Positions 46,570-57,437 are shown, counted from the stretch's first letter. The stretch: 64,000 bases of DNA from Cepaea nemoralis (GCA_014155875.1 JACEFZ010027113.1:279017-343016), one strand, 5' to 3'. The notes: a model not told the origin generated them from the letters alone. A program made the numbers and translations.

Positions 46570-48313
46570 CTTCATAACATACCCACACAACATTGTCCTC
46601 CAATAAATACTAACATATTTATTGAATAAAAAGTGTCATGGGTGTGTATAGAGTGTATGTAAAGACGTTGTTGGTGTGTTCTATATTGTAGGTGAGATAA
46701 GATTGACAGTCCAAGATTCATCTCACTGTACTCATCACACAACGGCATAGATAATGTCACCACAGCACAGAACTTGTTTACGCTCACCCGGTATAATGTC
46801 TCTCTCTCTCTCTGAATGCTGATGATGTCTTCACAATATCCTTGACAACGTTAGAATTACACAGTTAGTTCACCACTGCGTGTTTTAGTAGATAATGTCT
46901 TTCATTGTGAACTATCCAATCACATGAACCACATGATATTCCTGGTAATGTTTATACCTCCGATATCATCGAATGACTTATCGTCTCTATATGGATACAT
47001 AATTCCAACAAACACTGCCTATAGAATATCCCTGAGTCACGGTGTTCGTCTTATTCGTTACTGTTCTGTTTATCCAATAATAAATTCTGGCCTTATAGCC
47101 TCTTCATTTAAAGATAGTTCAGGTGCACAATATTGAGCTTCCGATCTATGTTTAGTTGTACTTTATTCTGCTGTAAGTCTCTTAGCCAGAATGCCTTATA
47201 TGTATCCGTTACTGCTAGAACTGGCTGACCTGTATGTCTGACATCCGACTTCAATCTGGCCGATATTTATTACTTTACCAGATTAGATTCCATTCTTTCT
47301 TTTCAGGAGTGTTGCTATTGCTTTGTTCATAGGAACCTGTCGAAAATACAATATCAGGTGCTATCAACCTAACTCAAACTCATTAGAAGTGAGAGTAGGC
47401 TTATGGCCGTTATCAGTTTTATTCAGAGAAATAACTTCTGACATAAGACATAGGAGTATACACATAACTTAAGACTAGGTAAAGAATGAAATGTCATAAA
47501 AGAGCTCAGAAATCATGGGAAACCATGATTACTAGAATCTCGTATCATACTTATCCTATATCATCATAGTACTTATTCTATCGAGTGCACTGGTATTTTA
47601 CACAATCCACTCCGTTACTTCTCAGCTAAATTCGGCCGACGCCCATATTACGATCTCACACTCAAATACACTATGTTAGATTTATACTCTACACCACAAC
47701 TACCTTATAATTATCCTCAGCTGAATCGGGAATACTAATTGCACAATAAATACACAACGCTCGTCAGTATTATCCGACTTGAAACGTAACTCACTTTTCA
47801 TAATCACTCAAGAATAAACCACCACTTCTCTCGTGGAAGCCAAGTAGCACACTAAATTCCACTAGAATATCCAGCCTATTAATACTCTGGCTCTGTACGA
47901 CTATATGGGCTTATTCCACCAATTTCCCCTAGTCCTCTTCATCTGTTTCTCAATAACAACCGAATTGTTCTTTTGATGTCCGGTCATTTCGGGACATCAA
48001 TGATTATCTACTCGTTTCCTCCGTCCACAGATATTCTTCTCCGTTATCACAAAAGACCGTGATACGGCGTGATCGCGAATCTCCGTTTCTCACATCAAAG
48101 GTTTCTTGAAATAGCTTTATCGCGATACATCGGTGTTCAAAGTGTTGGACCTCGTCGTATTCCGTTGTCCGTTAGTTCCCGTAGACTTCGCTCTCGTATT
48201 CAATCATTCCGATCGTTCAATCAAGGCTCTCGCAACAAACAAAATGCCGCGTCTGAGGACGCCGTTCGTTGTTCTAATAACATTTTGGATCGTTGACCTC
48301 TAGTATCGTGACA
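46379..48313. mobile_element. solo LTR-like insertion 2, same family as insertion 1
   Basis: It begins TGTAGCTTGTCGTCCCTGGG and ends CGTGACA, with a 5-bp duplication, gtgcc (46374-46378 and 48314-48318), splitting LINE codons A-R-A | Y-L-R-V. It shares ggattcaacaagcacacc, gacctttgtctaca, acccacacaaca and ctcacccggta with insertion 1 in the same order. A (CT)n run at 46499-46563 partly explains its greater length (1,935 against 1,578 bp). No coding frame. Confidence 0.85.
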
Positions 48314-49271
48314 GTGCCTACCTCAGAGTCAACGAAAACACACAACATCCACTGCATAGTGAAATTAGGAAGATGAAGGGTAGCGGGTTAACAAGAGGAA
48401 GATCGTGGATGGGTCAGGCCGAAGACATTGTTCAACAGGCATGTACACTTGAAGACTTAGAACCTGGCGAGGAGTGGGTACAAGTGCCAACAGATTTATA
48501 TACGTCCTTTTCTGTTTGCATCCAACTAGACAGAAAATGCAGACAAGAAAATCCGGCTGCTGTGGAGACGGAAGTACAAGCGTTGATTTTCGAGAATTCG
48601 TTAGACGGGGATGCTGTCATCTACATAGATGGGTCGGTCGTCCGACGTGTGAGAAGCTCATGGATCTTTACGGCTCAGGCCGGAATGAGAATTGTGAAGG
48701 AGGACTCTGGTGCTTTGTTGAGACCACAAGTAGCCTGACTATGGAAGTCATGGCAGTAAGTAAAGTAATAACATGGCTCGAGACACAGACATTCACTAGG
48801 GCATGTTTCCTTAGTGACTCAATGAGCATGCTCAATAGGATAGAGATGGGGTAGATCCAAAAAGAGTGGTTGCTGTCTCTGGAGCGGTCTCGGCTGGAAA
48901 AGATTAGTTTCATCTTCGTGCCAGGGTATGCGGGAGAACAAGGAAATGAGCGGGCTGACAAGCTCGGAGGTAAGGCTACTGTGGAGGGCGTACGCGCCGT
49001 GGATGAGGCTGACATTCTGAATGCTCTACGAGAAGTAAGATTTTTGCGAGAACCAAGTGATGACTGTGAATCTACAAGCATGGTCAGACTGCGAGAACAG
49101 CAAATTAAAAGAGGATTTGCCAAACAAGAACACTACGCATGAAGCCAAAGAAGATTGATAAACCAACACAGAAGTGGTGTCGTTAGCCGCTACACGCTGC
49201 TGGATTTGCTGAGTAAGGGATCCGAGCACGTATGGACTGAAAGTTCGATGTGCAATGAGGATGATCTGTCG

Positions 49272-49275
<4 letters not shown>

Positions 49276-49360
<85 letters not shown>

Positions 49361-49395
49361 CTATCTATCTAACTAACTAACTAACTAACTAACTA
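49276..49395 (+). repeat. (CTAA)n tail of the RNase H LINE
   Basis: A pure tetranucleotide with a few CTAT units. It follows gaggatgatctgtcgacta, the same terminal text that precedes the (TTAG)n tract at 57255-57485 on the opposite strand. Confidence 0.95.
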
Positions 49396-49489
49396 CTACC
49401 TACCTAACTAACTGATTATGATGATCAGCAGATTGATGGCAACGTCCTGCAAAGGACATGAGATATGTTGTTCAAACTGTTTTGAAAGT

Positions 49490-49670
49490 GTTTTAGGTGT
49501 GAGTATGTTAGATTTTATAAATAGTTCATCTATTATTTTTGGCGTGCATCAGCTGTGAATAGTTAATCTTTTATAAATAGCCTACCAATTATTTTAGCAG
49601 GGCGTCAAGTGTAATGATTTCAGCTGTTATAAATAGTGCCTCTATTATTTTAGACACACTGGTTTAGAGC
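49490..49670 (+). repeat. 56-bp minisatellite, third block
   Basis: More diverged units (ttttataaatagttcatcta, gctgttataaatagtgcctc). It shows that the RTE-LTR-LINE nest of 43918-49427 lies inside one old array. Confidence 0.85.
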
Positions 49671-49757
49671 ACAACCTGAAGAAACTTGGAGATAAACCAT
49701 CGCGTCTATCTGTGGTTTCATTGGAGTCCTCTGTTTACGGCTATGTGGTGCTAAACA

Positions 49758-49884
49758 ATGGATGCTCTATCCTGTGCCAGCGCCAGAAGACAACCCTACA
49801 GGGATAACTTCTACACGGCTCCGCCACGATTCCCATCCAGGAAATACAGGCGGATGGAGGAGGCTCTACAGGGCGAGAAGTGGG
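49758..49884 (+). CDS. candidate first coding exon of an unidentified gene
   Basis: The ATG at 49758 in aaacaATGG context opens 42 codons, followed by a donor tggg|gtaggt in phase 1. An in-frame TAA two codons upstream makes this ATG the likely start. The peptide (MDALSCASARRQPYRDNFY and FPSRKYRRMEEALQGEKW) is basic, without a signal peptide or low complexity, and does not resemble any mobile-element protein here. I do not recognise it, and no second exon was found. It could be chance. Confidence 0.35.
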
Positions 49885-49914
49885 GTAGGTCCTTGGTTGT
49901 TTTCTTTTGAGTAT

Positions 49915-49985
49915 TTGGTAGGTTAGTGGTTAGTGCACTTGCTTGGTAACAATGGAGTCGGGGATTCATTTCTCAATAGCAGCAG
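49915..49985 (+). mobile_element. SINE head fragment, tRNA-like
   Basis: ggttagtggttagtgcactt and gcttggtaac..gggattcatt resemble family A heads. Confidence 0.4.
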
Positions 49986-49989
49986 ATCT

Positions 49990-50325
49990 GTATGGTTTCC
50001 TGACCAATAGAATCAACTCAATCTGTTTAAATGATTGCTTAAATGCAGCCCTATTATGTTCTTAATCTCTGTTGTGCATCTTCTATCTGATGTTATAATT
50101 GCCCCTAGGTATAAAATATTATCCACTTGGTTAAGAATTCCCCCTCTATTTCCATTTTGATGTCACCCTTTACTTTGATATAACCATTGTTGCTGTTTTC
50201 TTGATATTCAAGGAGAGTCCCTTCTTTGCACTACCATGTCCAACAATTGCTGTAGATCATTTGTATTATCCGCCACCAATACTGTGTCATCTGCATAGAA
50301 TTTATTATTTACTAGACGACCCGGC
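49990..50325 (-). pseudogene. RTE-like LINE fragment
   Basis: The minus strand reads YADDTVLVADNTNDLQQLLD and later ILNQVDNILYLGAIIT, matching the copy at 42612. Frames shift in between. Confidence 0.8.
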
Positions 50326-50725
50326 CCGGCTTCGCCCAGCTCCTGGTGGGGAGCGTCTCATTTAGTTCATATTCGGTCCCTGCTCCCGTTCCCGTTCCCA
50401 ATAATTAAAAATTGATTTTAAACTAACTAACTATTTCAGTTGCATCCACGCGAGTGAGAACAACAACTGTTCCTAACTAATTTCTGGTTTAATCAGAGAG
50501 TGAGTTCCCTTGCAGCAAGATGGCGGAACATTTATTCGTCTGTTTCTAAAGCTCGTACCATTTTCTTTCGTGCTGGAGGAAAAATTGTTGATTTTAAACT
50601 AAATAACTATGCCAGTTAGCTGCTCGGGAATGAGAAGAACATCTGTAGAAAATTTCATCTCAATCGGATGGACCGTTCAGGAACGCATAAAGGACACACA
50701 AACAAAGACACATTCTCATATATAC
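50326..50725 (+). mobile_element. non-coding dispersed element (GACCCGGCCCGGCTTCGCC-type)
   Basis: It starts ctagacgacccggcccggct and ends with aatttcatctcaatcggatg, gaccgttcaggaacgcataa and a cacacaaacaaagacacatt tail. This start and end are familiar from non-coding repeats in many invertebrates. An internal word, gattttaaacta, occurs twice. Confidence 0.55.
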
Positions 50726-50734
50726 ACATACATT

Positions 50735-51786
50735 GGCACCTTTCCGTCTTGACAGACGATAGTTTGGTACATTGTGCTTCAAAAAGGCTTAATAACTACA
50801 TTCCATGGCGGTGGCGAGTGTGGCTGGTAAGGCCAATTCTTGCTGCAAATGTTTGCCCACAGTAGGTGCATGTGAAAACATGGTCACTTCCACCATTTTG
50901 CACCATCTTACGTCTCTCACGCTCTGTGTGTGCTTTATCTGCAATCATTTTCTCCTTTGTCTTTATTCCATTTCTGATAGTTGCCCTCCATGCAACACGT
51001 TCAGCGGCGACGTGCTCCCAATGTGCATTATCAATGCCTGTATCAATCATGTCCCGCTTACACACATCTTTGTATCGTAGTAGAGGCCGACCCTGAGATC
51101 TCCTACCCGTCTGTAATTCACCAAAAAAGATGTCCTTTGGTATTCTACCATCATCCATCCTCCATCCTCCTAACATGTCCTATCCATCTAAGTCTACGAA
51201 GACTGAGCATGGAATACACCGTCACACAACCTGATCTTTCCAATACTTCAGTATTTGTGATTTTGTCTTGCCACTTAATACCAAGTATTCTTCGCAGACA
51301 CCGCATATGAAAGCTGTTTAAACGTTTCTCTTGGCGTGAGTAAGTTGTCCAGGTTTCACTGCCATAAGAAGAGTACTAAGGACACAGGCTTGGTAGACGA
51401 GGACTTTTGTTTTGGCAGTAAGCTTCCTGTTTTCCCAGACTCTTTTTGCTAACATGTTCATTGTTGTTGCTGCCTTGCCAATCCTGATGTTGATTTCCTG
51501 ATCGAGGGATAATTTGCTATTTACCTCTGATCCTAGATATGTAAAATGGTCTACTATCTCCAGTTCGGCGTCGTCAATAAAGATTGATGGTACACCATGT
51601 GCACCTTGTGACATAATCTGTGTCTTCTTTTTGTTAATTGTTAAACCAAATTCAGAACAAGCATTGGAGAATGCAGATAGTAGATGTTGTAATTCTTCCT
51701 CAGAGTGGGTCGTAATCGCAGCATCATCCGCAAAAAGCAACTCTCTGATTAGTACCCTGCTAATTTTGGTCTTGGCCTTCAAGACC
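50735..51786 (-). pseudogene. zinc-finger LINE 3' part, second copy
   Basis: Minus strand: LKAKTKISRVLIRELLFADD (motif C, FADD), HFTYLGSEVNSKLSLDQEIN, a frameshift near 51330, then MLSLRRLRWIGHVRRMEDGR-type text, GRRSQGRPLLRYKDVCKRDM and a final C2H2 finger CTYCGQTFAARIGLTSHTRH plus RH, with its stop at 50796. It lacks the 5' half; the break falls at the GATA tract. Confidence 0.85.
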
Positions 51787-51789
51787 AAT

Positions 51790-51864
<75 letters not shown>

Positions 51865-51865
51865 T
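51787..51865 (+). repeat. (GATA)n microsatellite at a junction of two LINE families
   Basis: About 19 GATA units. One open frame (51318-51950, minus) reads through it because four-base units give a 12-base YLSI period. Confidence 0.95.
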
Positions 51866-52225
51866 TATAACCGCCTATTAGTATTCCTGGCTTCTCTTTA
51901 ATCTCTCGCATTATTACTTCGCTATAGAGGGAGACGAGATCCGGGAACAAAACACATGCCTGCCGGACTCCCAGCTTTATTTGTTCATAATTGCCCTCTT
52001 TTATTTCCCATTTTAATTGCTGCTACTTGATTCCAGTAATTATTGTTTATTATTCTAAAACTTTCTATCAATGTTGATATCTTCCTAACATATTAATCAT
52101 GTCATCATGTTTTACTTTATCAAATGCCTTGGTATAATCTGTGAAATACAAATATGACTTTCTGTGCCTCTATTGAGCTCTCTGTTAGTGTTCGTTATGC
52201 ATATATTGCATTGTTTGTACCTGAA
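51866..52225 (-). pseudogene. RTE-like reverse transcriptase fragment
   Basis: Minus strand: FTDYTKAFDKVKHDDMINML (motif A Asp), then GVRQACVLFPDLVSLYSEV, where the usual Q-G-C is Q-A-C, and EKPGILIGGYNI. It stops at the microsatellite before the YADD motif. Confidence 0.8.
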
Positions 52226-52325
52226 ATCAGTATTAACATCTAGAGAGATTGATAACGCATTAAAAATGAGAGTTGTCAAATGCTACGTATATTCAACGCT
52301 ACTGTATTGCGCGGAAGGTGAGGGC
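52226..52325 (+). pseudogene. RTE-like scrap in opposite orientation
   Basis: + strand LTSREIDNALKMRVVKCYVY and STLLY match the R-V-x-K-C-Y-V-x-S-T-L-L-Y block of RTE ends. It is head-to-head with the minus-strand fragment next to it and is cut at the rDNA-like segment. Confidence 0.65.
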
Positions 52326-53054
52326 TGGTCTGGTTCGCAAGATCAGTCCCGCGCCTAGCGTTCGTTGTCTCGGATGGCTGTGTGAGGTGCACCAAACTGG
52401 GATCCTCCCAGCCAACGCAAGTTAGCGAGGCAGGCGTTTCGAGAATGTAACCGCATCGTGCAGCTAGGGTCGTGGTTTGAGCGGGCAAAAGAGCAAATTT
52501 GTACGACCGTTCGACAAAGTCTCGATAAGCGCCCACTCTCTCTCGATGAGTAGTGGGCCTGCAGTCAGTAAGCTGGTATAGCTTTTCGGTCAGTCCTGCC
52601 GGCGTAGCTTGAAAGCTCGTCGGTAGGCGTCCAGTGGTTTTGCATGTATCACCTTGTACCGGGAGGGCGCGCTTTAGCGATGCTTCTCTTGGCCTGCGTG
52701 TGCGTGAATAGTCCGTCTGTCCGATAGATATCTGGTTGATCCTGCCAGTAGTCATCATTGTGAACTGATGAGGCTCAGCCGTAAATCAGGAGATTTGTTC
52801 GCAACTTAGACGAGCAATATCTTCTGTGGGCAGAATCTCGCTAGCCGCATGTGTGTGTGTGGTCTGTTCTGGCGGTCAGTCCGTCTATCCGATGGATATC
52901 TGGTTGATCCTATCAGTAGTCATACGCTTGTCGCTACGCTTGTCTCAAAACTGAAAATTAAAGGAATTGACGGAAGGGCCGTTTGCACGAGACTCTAGGC
53001 TACCATTTGTTTGTAAGAGTCACTATATACAGGGATAACTGGCCTGTGGCAGCC
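52326..53054 (+). pseudogene. scrambled rDNA pseudogene: spacer, 18S start twice, internal 18S piece, 28S piece
   Basis: tatctggttgatcctgccag plus tagtcat at 52729 is the conserved start of eukaryotic 18S rRNA. It recurs, mutated, at 52897 with catacgcttgtc. Between them, gaactgatgaggctcagccg plus taaatcag mirrors the 18S segment around ACTGCGAATGGCTCATTAAATCAG. At 52953, aattaaaggaattgacggaa plus gggc is a conserved internal 18S sequence normally about a kilobase downstream. At about 53019-53054, cagggataactggcctgtgg matches the 28S CAGGGATAACTGGCTTGTGG region. The preceding 400 bases look like external spacer. Not a functional rRNA gene. Confidence 0.85.
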
Positions 53055-53265
53055 TCACGTCCACTGCACCTGTGTCCGTCTCCAGTCGTCTTGCCATGCT
53101 CGCCACTGGAACCAGATGGACGCAGGCGAGAGAGTGAGGTCGACGGAGTTGCGCAACCACTACCTCACTATAATCCAAACTAAAGCGCAAGTCATTCGTT
53201 CTTCATCAAATCAAAAGATGCAATGAATGAATGGTCCTCATCATTCGTGATGGACGAACATCCAT
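53055..53265 (+). mobile_element. internally deleted zinc-finger LINE (leader joined to tail)
   Basis: Bases 53055-53200 match the LINE leader at 24990-25140 (cactgcacctgt, cactggaaccagatggac, gcaggcgagagagtg, cctcact.taatcca). Bases 53225-53262 match the LINE tail at 32085-32122 (aatggtcctcatcattcgtg, atggac). All coding sequence is missing between them. Confidence 0.7.
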
Positions 53266-53475
53266 CCATTGCGAGGAAGCCTGGACACTGAACAAGCAAC
53301 TAGAAAGTGGCATAGAAGCCCTAAAGATGTGGATATACAGACGAATATGATGTATTTCATGGAAACAAACACAATCAATTGCAGGGGTTCTAGAAAAACT
53401 GGGAATGAAGAGAGTTGATGAAAGAAATAAAGAGGAAACAAGTGAAATATTTCGGTCACGTTAGAAGACACGATA
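53266..53475 (+). pseudogene. RTE-like LINE scrap
   Basis: It encodes CEAWTLNKQLESGIEALKMW, then ISWKQTQSIAGVLEKLGMKR and a shifted K-Y-F-G-H-V. No intact frame. Confidence 0.7.
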
Positions 53476-53479
53476 CTCT

Positions 53480-53995
53480 CACAGTCTCATATTTTTAACC
53501 ACTTTGTTCCTCTCTTCAATCTGTTTCATTTGCCTACATAGTGGTACGTGATCACTGTTACAGTAAACACCAAGGCGATATTAACATTTATTAACGTATT
53601 TCTAAATCTTTTATTAATAAGTCTATTGTCAATTTGGTTCAGTGTTTTCTAATCAGGGCTTTTTATTAGTAAAGTCGTCTTGTATGGTTTTTAAACCAGG
53701 TGTTACCAAATATCATTTTATTTATATGTGCGCATTCTATTAGTTTCTCTTCTCTTTCATTTCTTTTACCTCAACCATAATTTCTCACTACATCCTTCAG
53801 GTTTCCTTTTCCTACTCTTGCATTAAAATCTCCTAGTATTATTTTTATTTCTTGTGATTTAATTTGAGACATGGCCATTTATAATTCATCATAAAATTGT
53901 TGTATTACTTCATCACTACTGCTTGCTGTTAGTGCATACATGTGTATAATATCTTTACTGTTTGGAACTAAGACGATAAAAACAAAACATGTAGT
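53480..53995 (-). pseudogene. RTE-like endonuclease fragment
   Basis: Minus strand: IIHMYALTASSSDEVIQQFY, QEIKIILGDFNARVGKGNL (the catalytic GDFNA motif intact), RNEREEKLIECA, NTWFKNHTRR and IDLLIKDLEIR. This is the APE endonuclease order of RTE elements; stops are present. Confidence 0.8.
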
Positions 53996-55128
53996 GTTTT
54001 TAGAGTAGTTGCGTGTCGGTTTGTGATTGTTTGTTCTGTGCTGACGAAGGCTTTAGTCTCAACGTCCATTTTGTTTCTTGTAATCGTGTTCTAGTAAAGC
54101 TGACAATCTACTTTACGTTATTTGGTGATTCATGCATTGCCCTGTGTAACCAGACCGCGGTCAAAGTTCACACCAGATAAGAGCATGATTCTTGTCTGAA
54201 TACATGTAACTATCGTCTAGGAATTGGCAAAGAAGAACAGGCGTCGAAAAACAGGAACTGGCGACTCTATCTCATTATACCGAGACCGAGAATATATGAA
54301 CGAAGGCCTAACACTTGACACCCCCCTGCCCCGGGACTGTCGTGTACCTTCACCCTTTCCACACTCCCACCACCCATCTTTTCCGAGACATCCTCAATCG
54401 CCATATATCTGATCGATCCACATTATTTCATCATTAAGTTAGTCTTGTCTTACTTGTCGTGTATGAACGCAGATCAATACAACCACACTCATTAATCTTG
54501 TTACTTGGGTGCCCCTGGATCACTCCAGTGCTGTTTTAATTGGCTAAGGGATATTAAGAATTAGCATAATCCTTAGATGCAGCTCTGATTCAAAACCTGC
54601 CTGGCTTCCATACTTTCCGCGCAATAAATAAATCACGTTTTGATCTAGCCATTTTCAAAGGACCTATTGTGGAATGTGGTCTCTATAGAAGGAAATGGCT
54701 ACGGGTATTCCTGGGTATCATAAATAGCAACAGCGACGACACCCTTTCGTGAATACCGGTTGCTGCTATTGACTGCCTTTAGCAACTATAGTGTCTTTTT
54801 TTGTTTTGTTGCCTCAATATAAAATTCAATATCTCAGTAACCAGCTGATGGAAAATGATGAGATTTAGCATATAACCTTGTACAGCAGATTTCAATGTTT
54901 ATTTATATGCGGTATATATTTTATGTCCTCCGCATTCATTCCATCATTTTAAGAGTATTACCGCTTCAGCAAGACACCCCCCCCCCCCCCGCTGTTTTTG
55001 AATTTTGTCTGCGCGGTTTTCGCTTTTGGCAGACTGAGGGAATTTATATGGGGTAGTTCAGAGGTGTCGTCAAACTGTGGATTCTTTCATGAAACGTGAT
55101 TATATAAATAAACTAGCTGGCACGGAGA
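53996..55128. other. no gene recognised
   Basis: Contains a 62-codon frame at 54224-54412 and a C run at 54977-54990; neither is convincing as a gene or a known repeat. Confidence 0.35.
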
Positions 55129-55598
<470 letters not shown>

Positions 55599-55990
55599 CG
55601 CTATTAAATATTGATAAAAGTTACTGGAAAAAAACGTCAGGACCATGTGTTGAAAGAGGAAGAGGACTATTGGAGAAAGGATGGATTGAATTTTATGCAA
55701 CCGAGAGCAATCATCAACCTACTGGAATCGTCCGACACAGATTAAGGTCTGAGCAGATCGCAGACCTTAATCTACGTACACACTTACTGGGATATTTTGC
55801 TCCAACTATTCAGACGAATTGCAGGCCCTAAACATTACAGCATCAGCATCAGCTGAAGAAACAAGAAGGAAATGAAAAATAAGGTAAGAAATATATTCCT
55901 TCTACTTTCCTGTTAATTTACAAATTATTTACCCCGTGCCTCTGTAAATTCTCTGTCTTTACTAATATTACACATTGCACCCCTCTCGGG
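55599..55990. other. no gene; small inverted repeat
   Basis: agattaaggtctgag and ctcagacc-type text: bases 55739-55780 hold gattaaggtctg..cagaccttaatc, an inverted repeat with a short loop. Confidence 0.5.
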
Positions 55991-55994
55991 ATTC

Positions 55995-56220
55995 TCCGTG
56001 GTGAAGTGGTCAAGCCGTCTGACTCGGGCTCCGAAGGTTGTATGTTCGATTCCGGGCCGCGTCCTTCATTTCACGAGTGCATTTTTTCGGAGACTCCCGA
56101 GGGTCGTCGCTGGAGCTACGGAGTTCGTGCTTTGTGCGACGCTTTCCGCGCTGCGGAAAGAAACTGAGCCATATGGGATAAAAACCCGGTGCAATGCAGC
56201 CGACCCTGTCGATTTTAAGC
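55995..56220 (+). mobile_element. tRNA-derived SINE, family F
   Basis: The head gtggtgaagtggtcaagccg has a good A box, and tatgttcgattccg a good B box. The spacing is tRNA-like. The body runs through gagactcccgagggtcgtcg and ends near tgcagccgaccctgtcg. A 127-codon frame over it is incidental. Confidence 0.75.
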
Positions 56221-56549
56221 TAGTTCTTTCATTGCACCCACTCCCATACGAATCCGGATACGCCTTTGTGTGTCATCAGAATTGGCAGGTCTCCCATTAC
56301 CGTAAAAATAACTTTGTTAGCAAGAAATCACTAGTTGTTCAGCAAAACATCAAAGGAATGTTGCCGCTTTCAATGATTTAAGTTGTTTTTGGACTTATCA
56401 AAGACATATTCCTTGGGTGGGGGTAAATATAAGAAGGCTGGGAAAATGTCATAACGATGCAACAGACAGTTTTCAAAATAATTGATCGTGAATGAAGGCA
56501 AACAAATGTGGACATACTATAACAGCACGATTGGGGCTTACTTACTTAC

Positions 56550-57038
56550 CTCTACTGCAGTGGTTCTCAACCGGATGGGAATTTCCCCTCCCCACCCCAG
56601 GGGGGATTTTGGGGTTTCCAGGGGGGGGGGGGGAGGAGGTGAATGAAGATAATTTCAAGATCACGTTAATAAAAGAACCGATTACTTGATCTTGTTTTCA
56701 CCTTCATACTTTATGGTTCTGTGCGTCTCGCCCTTCTAAAATTCATTTTATAAAGTAAGTAGACCCACAAATCACGTTTTATGTGGACGTCTAGACTTGT
56801 TTTAGTATGTGCTTCCATTATTACCGTATACTGTGTAGGGGCGGGAGGGGGGATTTTTAGGTAGGAAATACGAAAAAGGTGGGGGGGGGGGGGGTGACGT
56901 TCTGAAAATATGGTGAAGGATGGTACGGGTCAAATTTTTAGGTAGGAAATACGAAAGGGGGGGGGGGGGTGATGACGCTCTGAAAATATGGTGAAGGGGG
57001 GCACGGGCCAAAAAAGGTTGAGAACCATTGCTCTACTG
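56550..57038. mobile_element. non-autonomous hAT-type MITE, copy 3
   Basis: The element 56558-57030 starts CAGTGGTTCTCAACC and ends GGTTGAGAACCATTG, with an exact 8-bp duplication, ctctactg (56550-56557 and 57031-57038). It shares the body of copy 1 (gaaccgattacttgat, agacccacaaatcacgtttt). G runs are expanded. Confidence 0.95.
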
Positions 57039-57099
57039 GTTTCTGCCGGAAGAATTTCACTGCTGAGAAATTAATTTCGAGTGTCTTTGCCATGGTTAC

Positions 57100-57254
57100 T
57101 CGGTGTGTTGGGTGGCATTGTGACACAGTTGAGCCTTCGATAGACCAGTTCAGCTAAGCAGTGTGATATGTGGCATTCTTGTTGCAACTGTACCTCCGAT
57201 AGATCAGTTCTGTTAAACAGTGTGATCTGTTGCATTATTGTCACAACTGTGCCT
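57100..57254 (+). repeat. 57-bp minisatellite, left block
   Basis: The unit includes aactgtacctccgatagatc and agttctgttaaacagtgtga, then tctgttgcattattgtcac. It continues at 60928-61190 after the LINE. Confidence 0.9.
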
Positions 57255-57293
<39 letters not shown>

Positions 57294-57406
57294 GATTGGT
57301 TGGTTGGTTCGTTGGTTCGTTAGTTAGTTAGTTAGTTGTTTGGTTGGTTGGTTGGTTGGTAGGGTGGGTGGTTGGTTGGTTGGTTGGTTGGGTGGTTGGT
57401 TGGTTG

Positions 57407-57437
<31 letters not shown>

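Larger units (their letters stand above)
46057..49427 (+). mobile_element. RNase H LINE with 5' inversion and target duplication
   Basis: The element 46071-49413 is flanked by gattgtgatgatca / gattatgatgatca (46057-46070 and 49414-49427; 13 of 14 bases equal). Its first part (about 46071-46250) is in reverse orientation relative to the rest; compare the undisturbed copy at 57255-60927, where both parts read on one strand. The direct part starts near 46252 (RIILVCTRDTACRAMRYLL), is cut by an LTR-like insert after A-R-A, and resumes at 48314 with YLRVN. It continues SWMGQAEDIVQQACTLEDLE and an RNase H remnant (VIYIDGSVV, MEVMAV, DSMSML, GYAGEQGNERADKL). The tail is (CTAA)n, 49276-49395. The 5' inversion is the signature of twin priming. 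Confidence 0.9.

Noticed and set aside
46271..46606. 111-codon frame ending in a poly-Leu/Ser stretch
   Set aside because: It is LINE codons running into an LTR-like insertion and a (CT)n tract.
51318..51950. a 210-residue novel protein with YLSI repeats
   Set aside because: The repeats are a translated GATA microsatellite joining two LINE fragments.
52729..52990. functional 18S rRNA gene
   Set aside because: Only short pieces of 18S are present, out of normal spacing and partly duplicated.
53266..53995. one RTE element with a twin-priming inversion
   Set aside because: The orientation order (3' part direct on the left, endonuclease reversed on the right) is not what twin priming gives; two independent fragments are simpler.
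55995..56070. functional tRNA gene
   Set aside because: It has good A- and B-box words but continues into a SINE-like body; anticodon stem pairing is poor.
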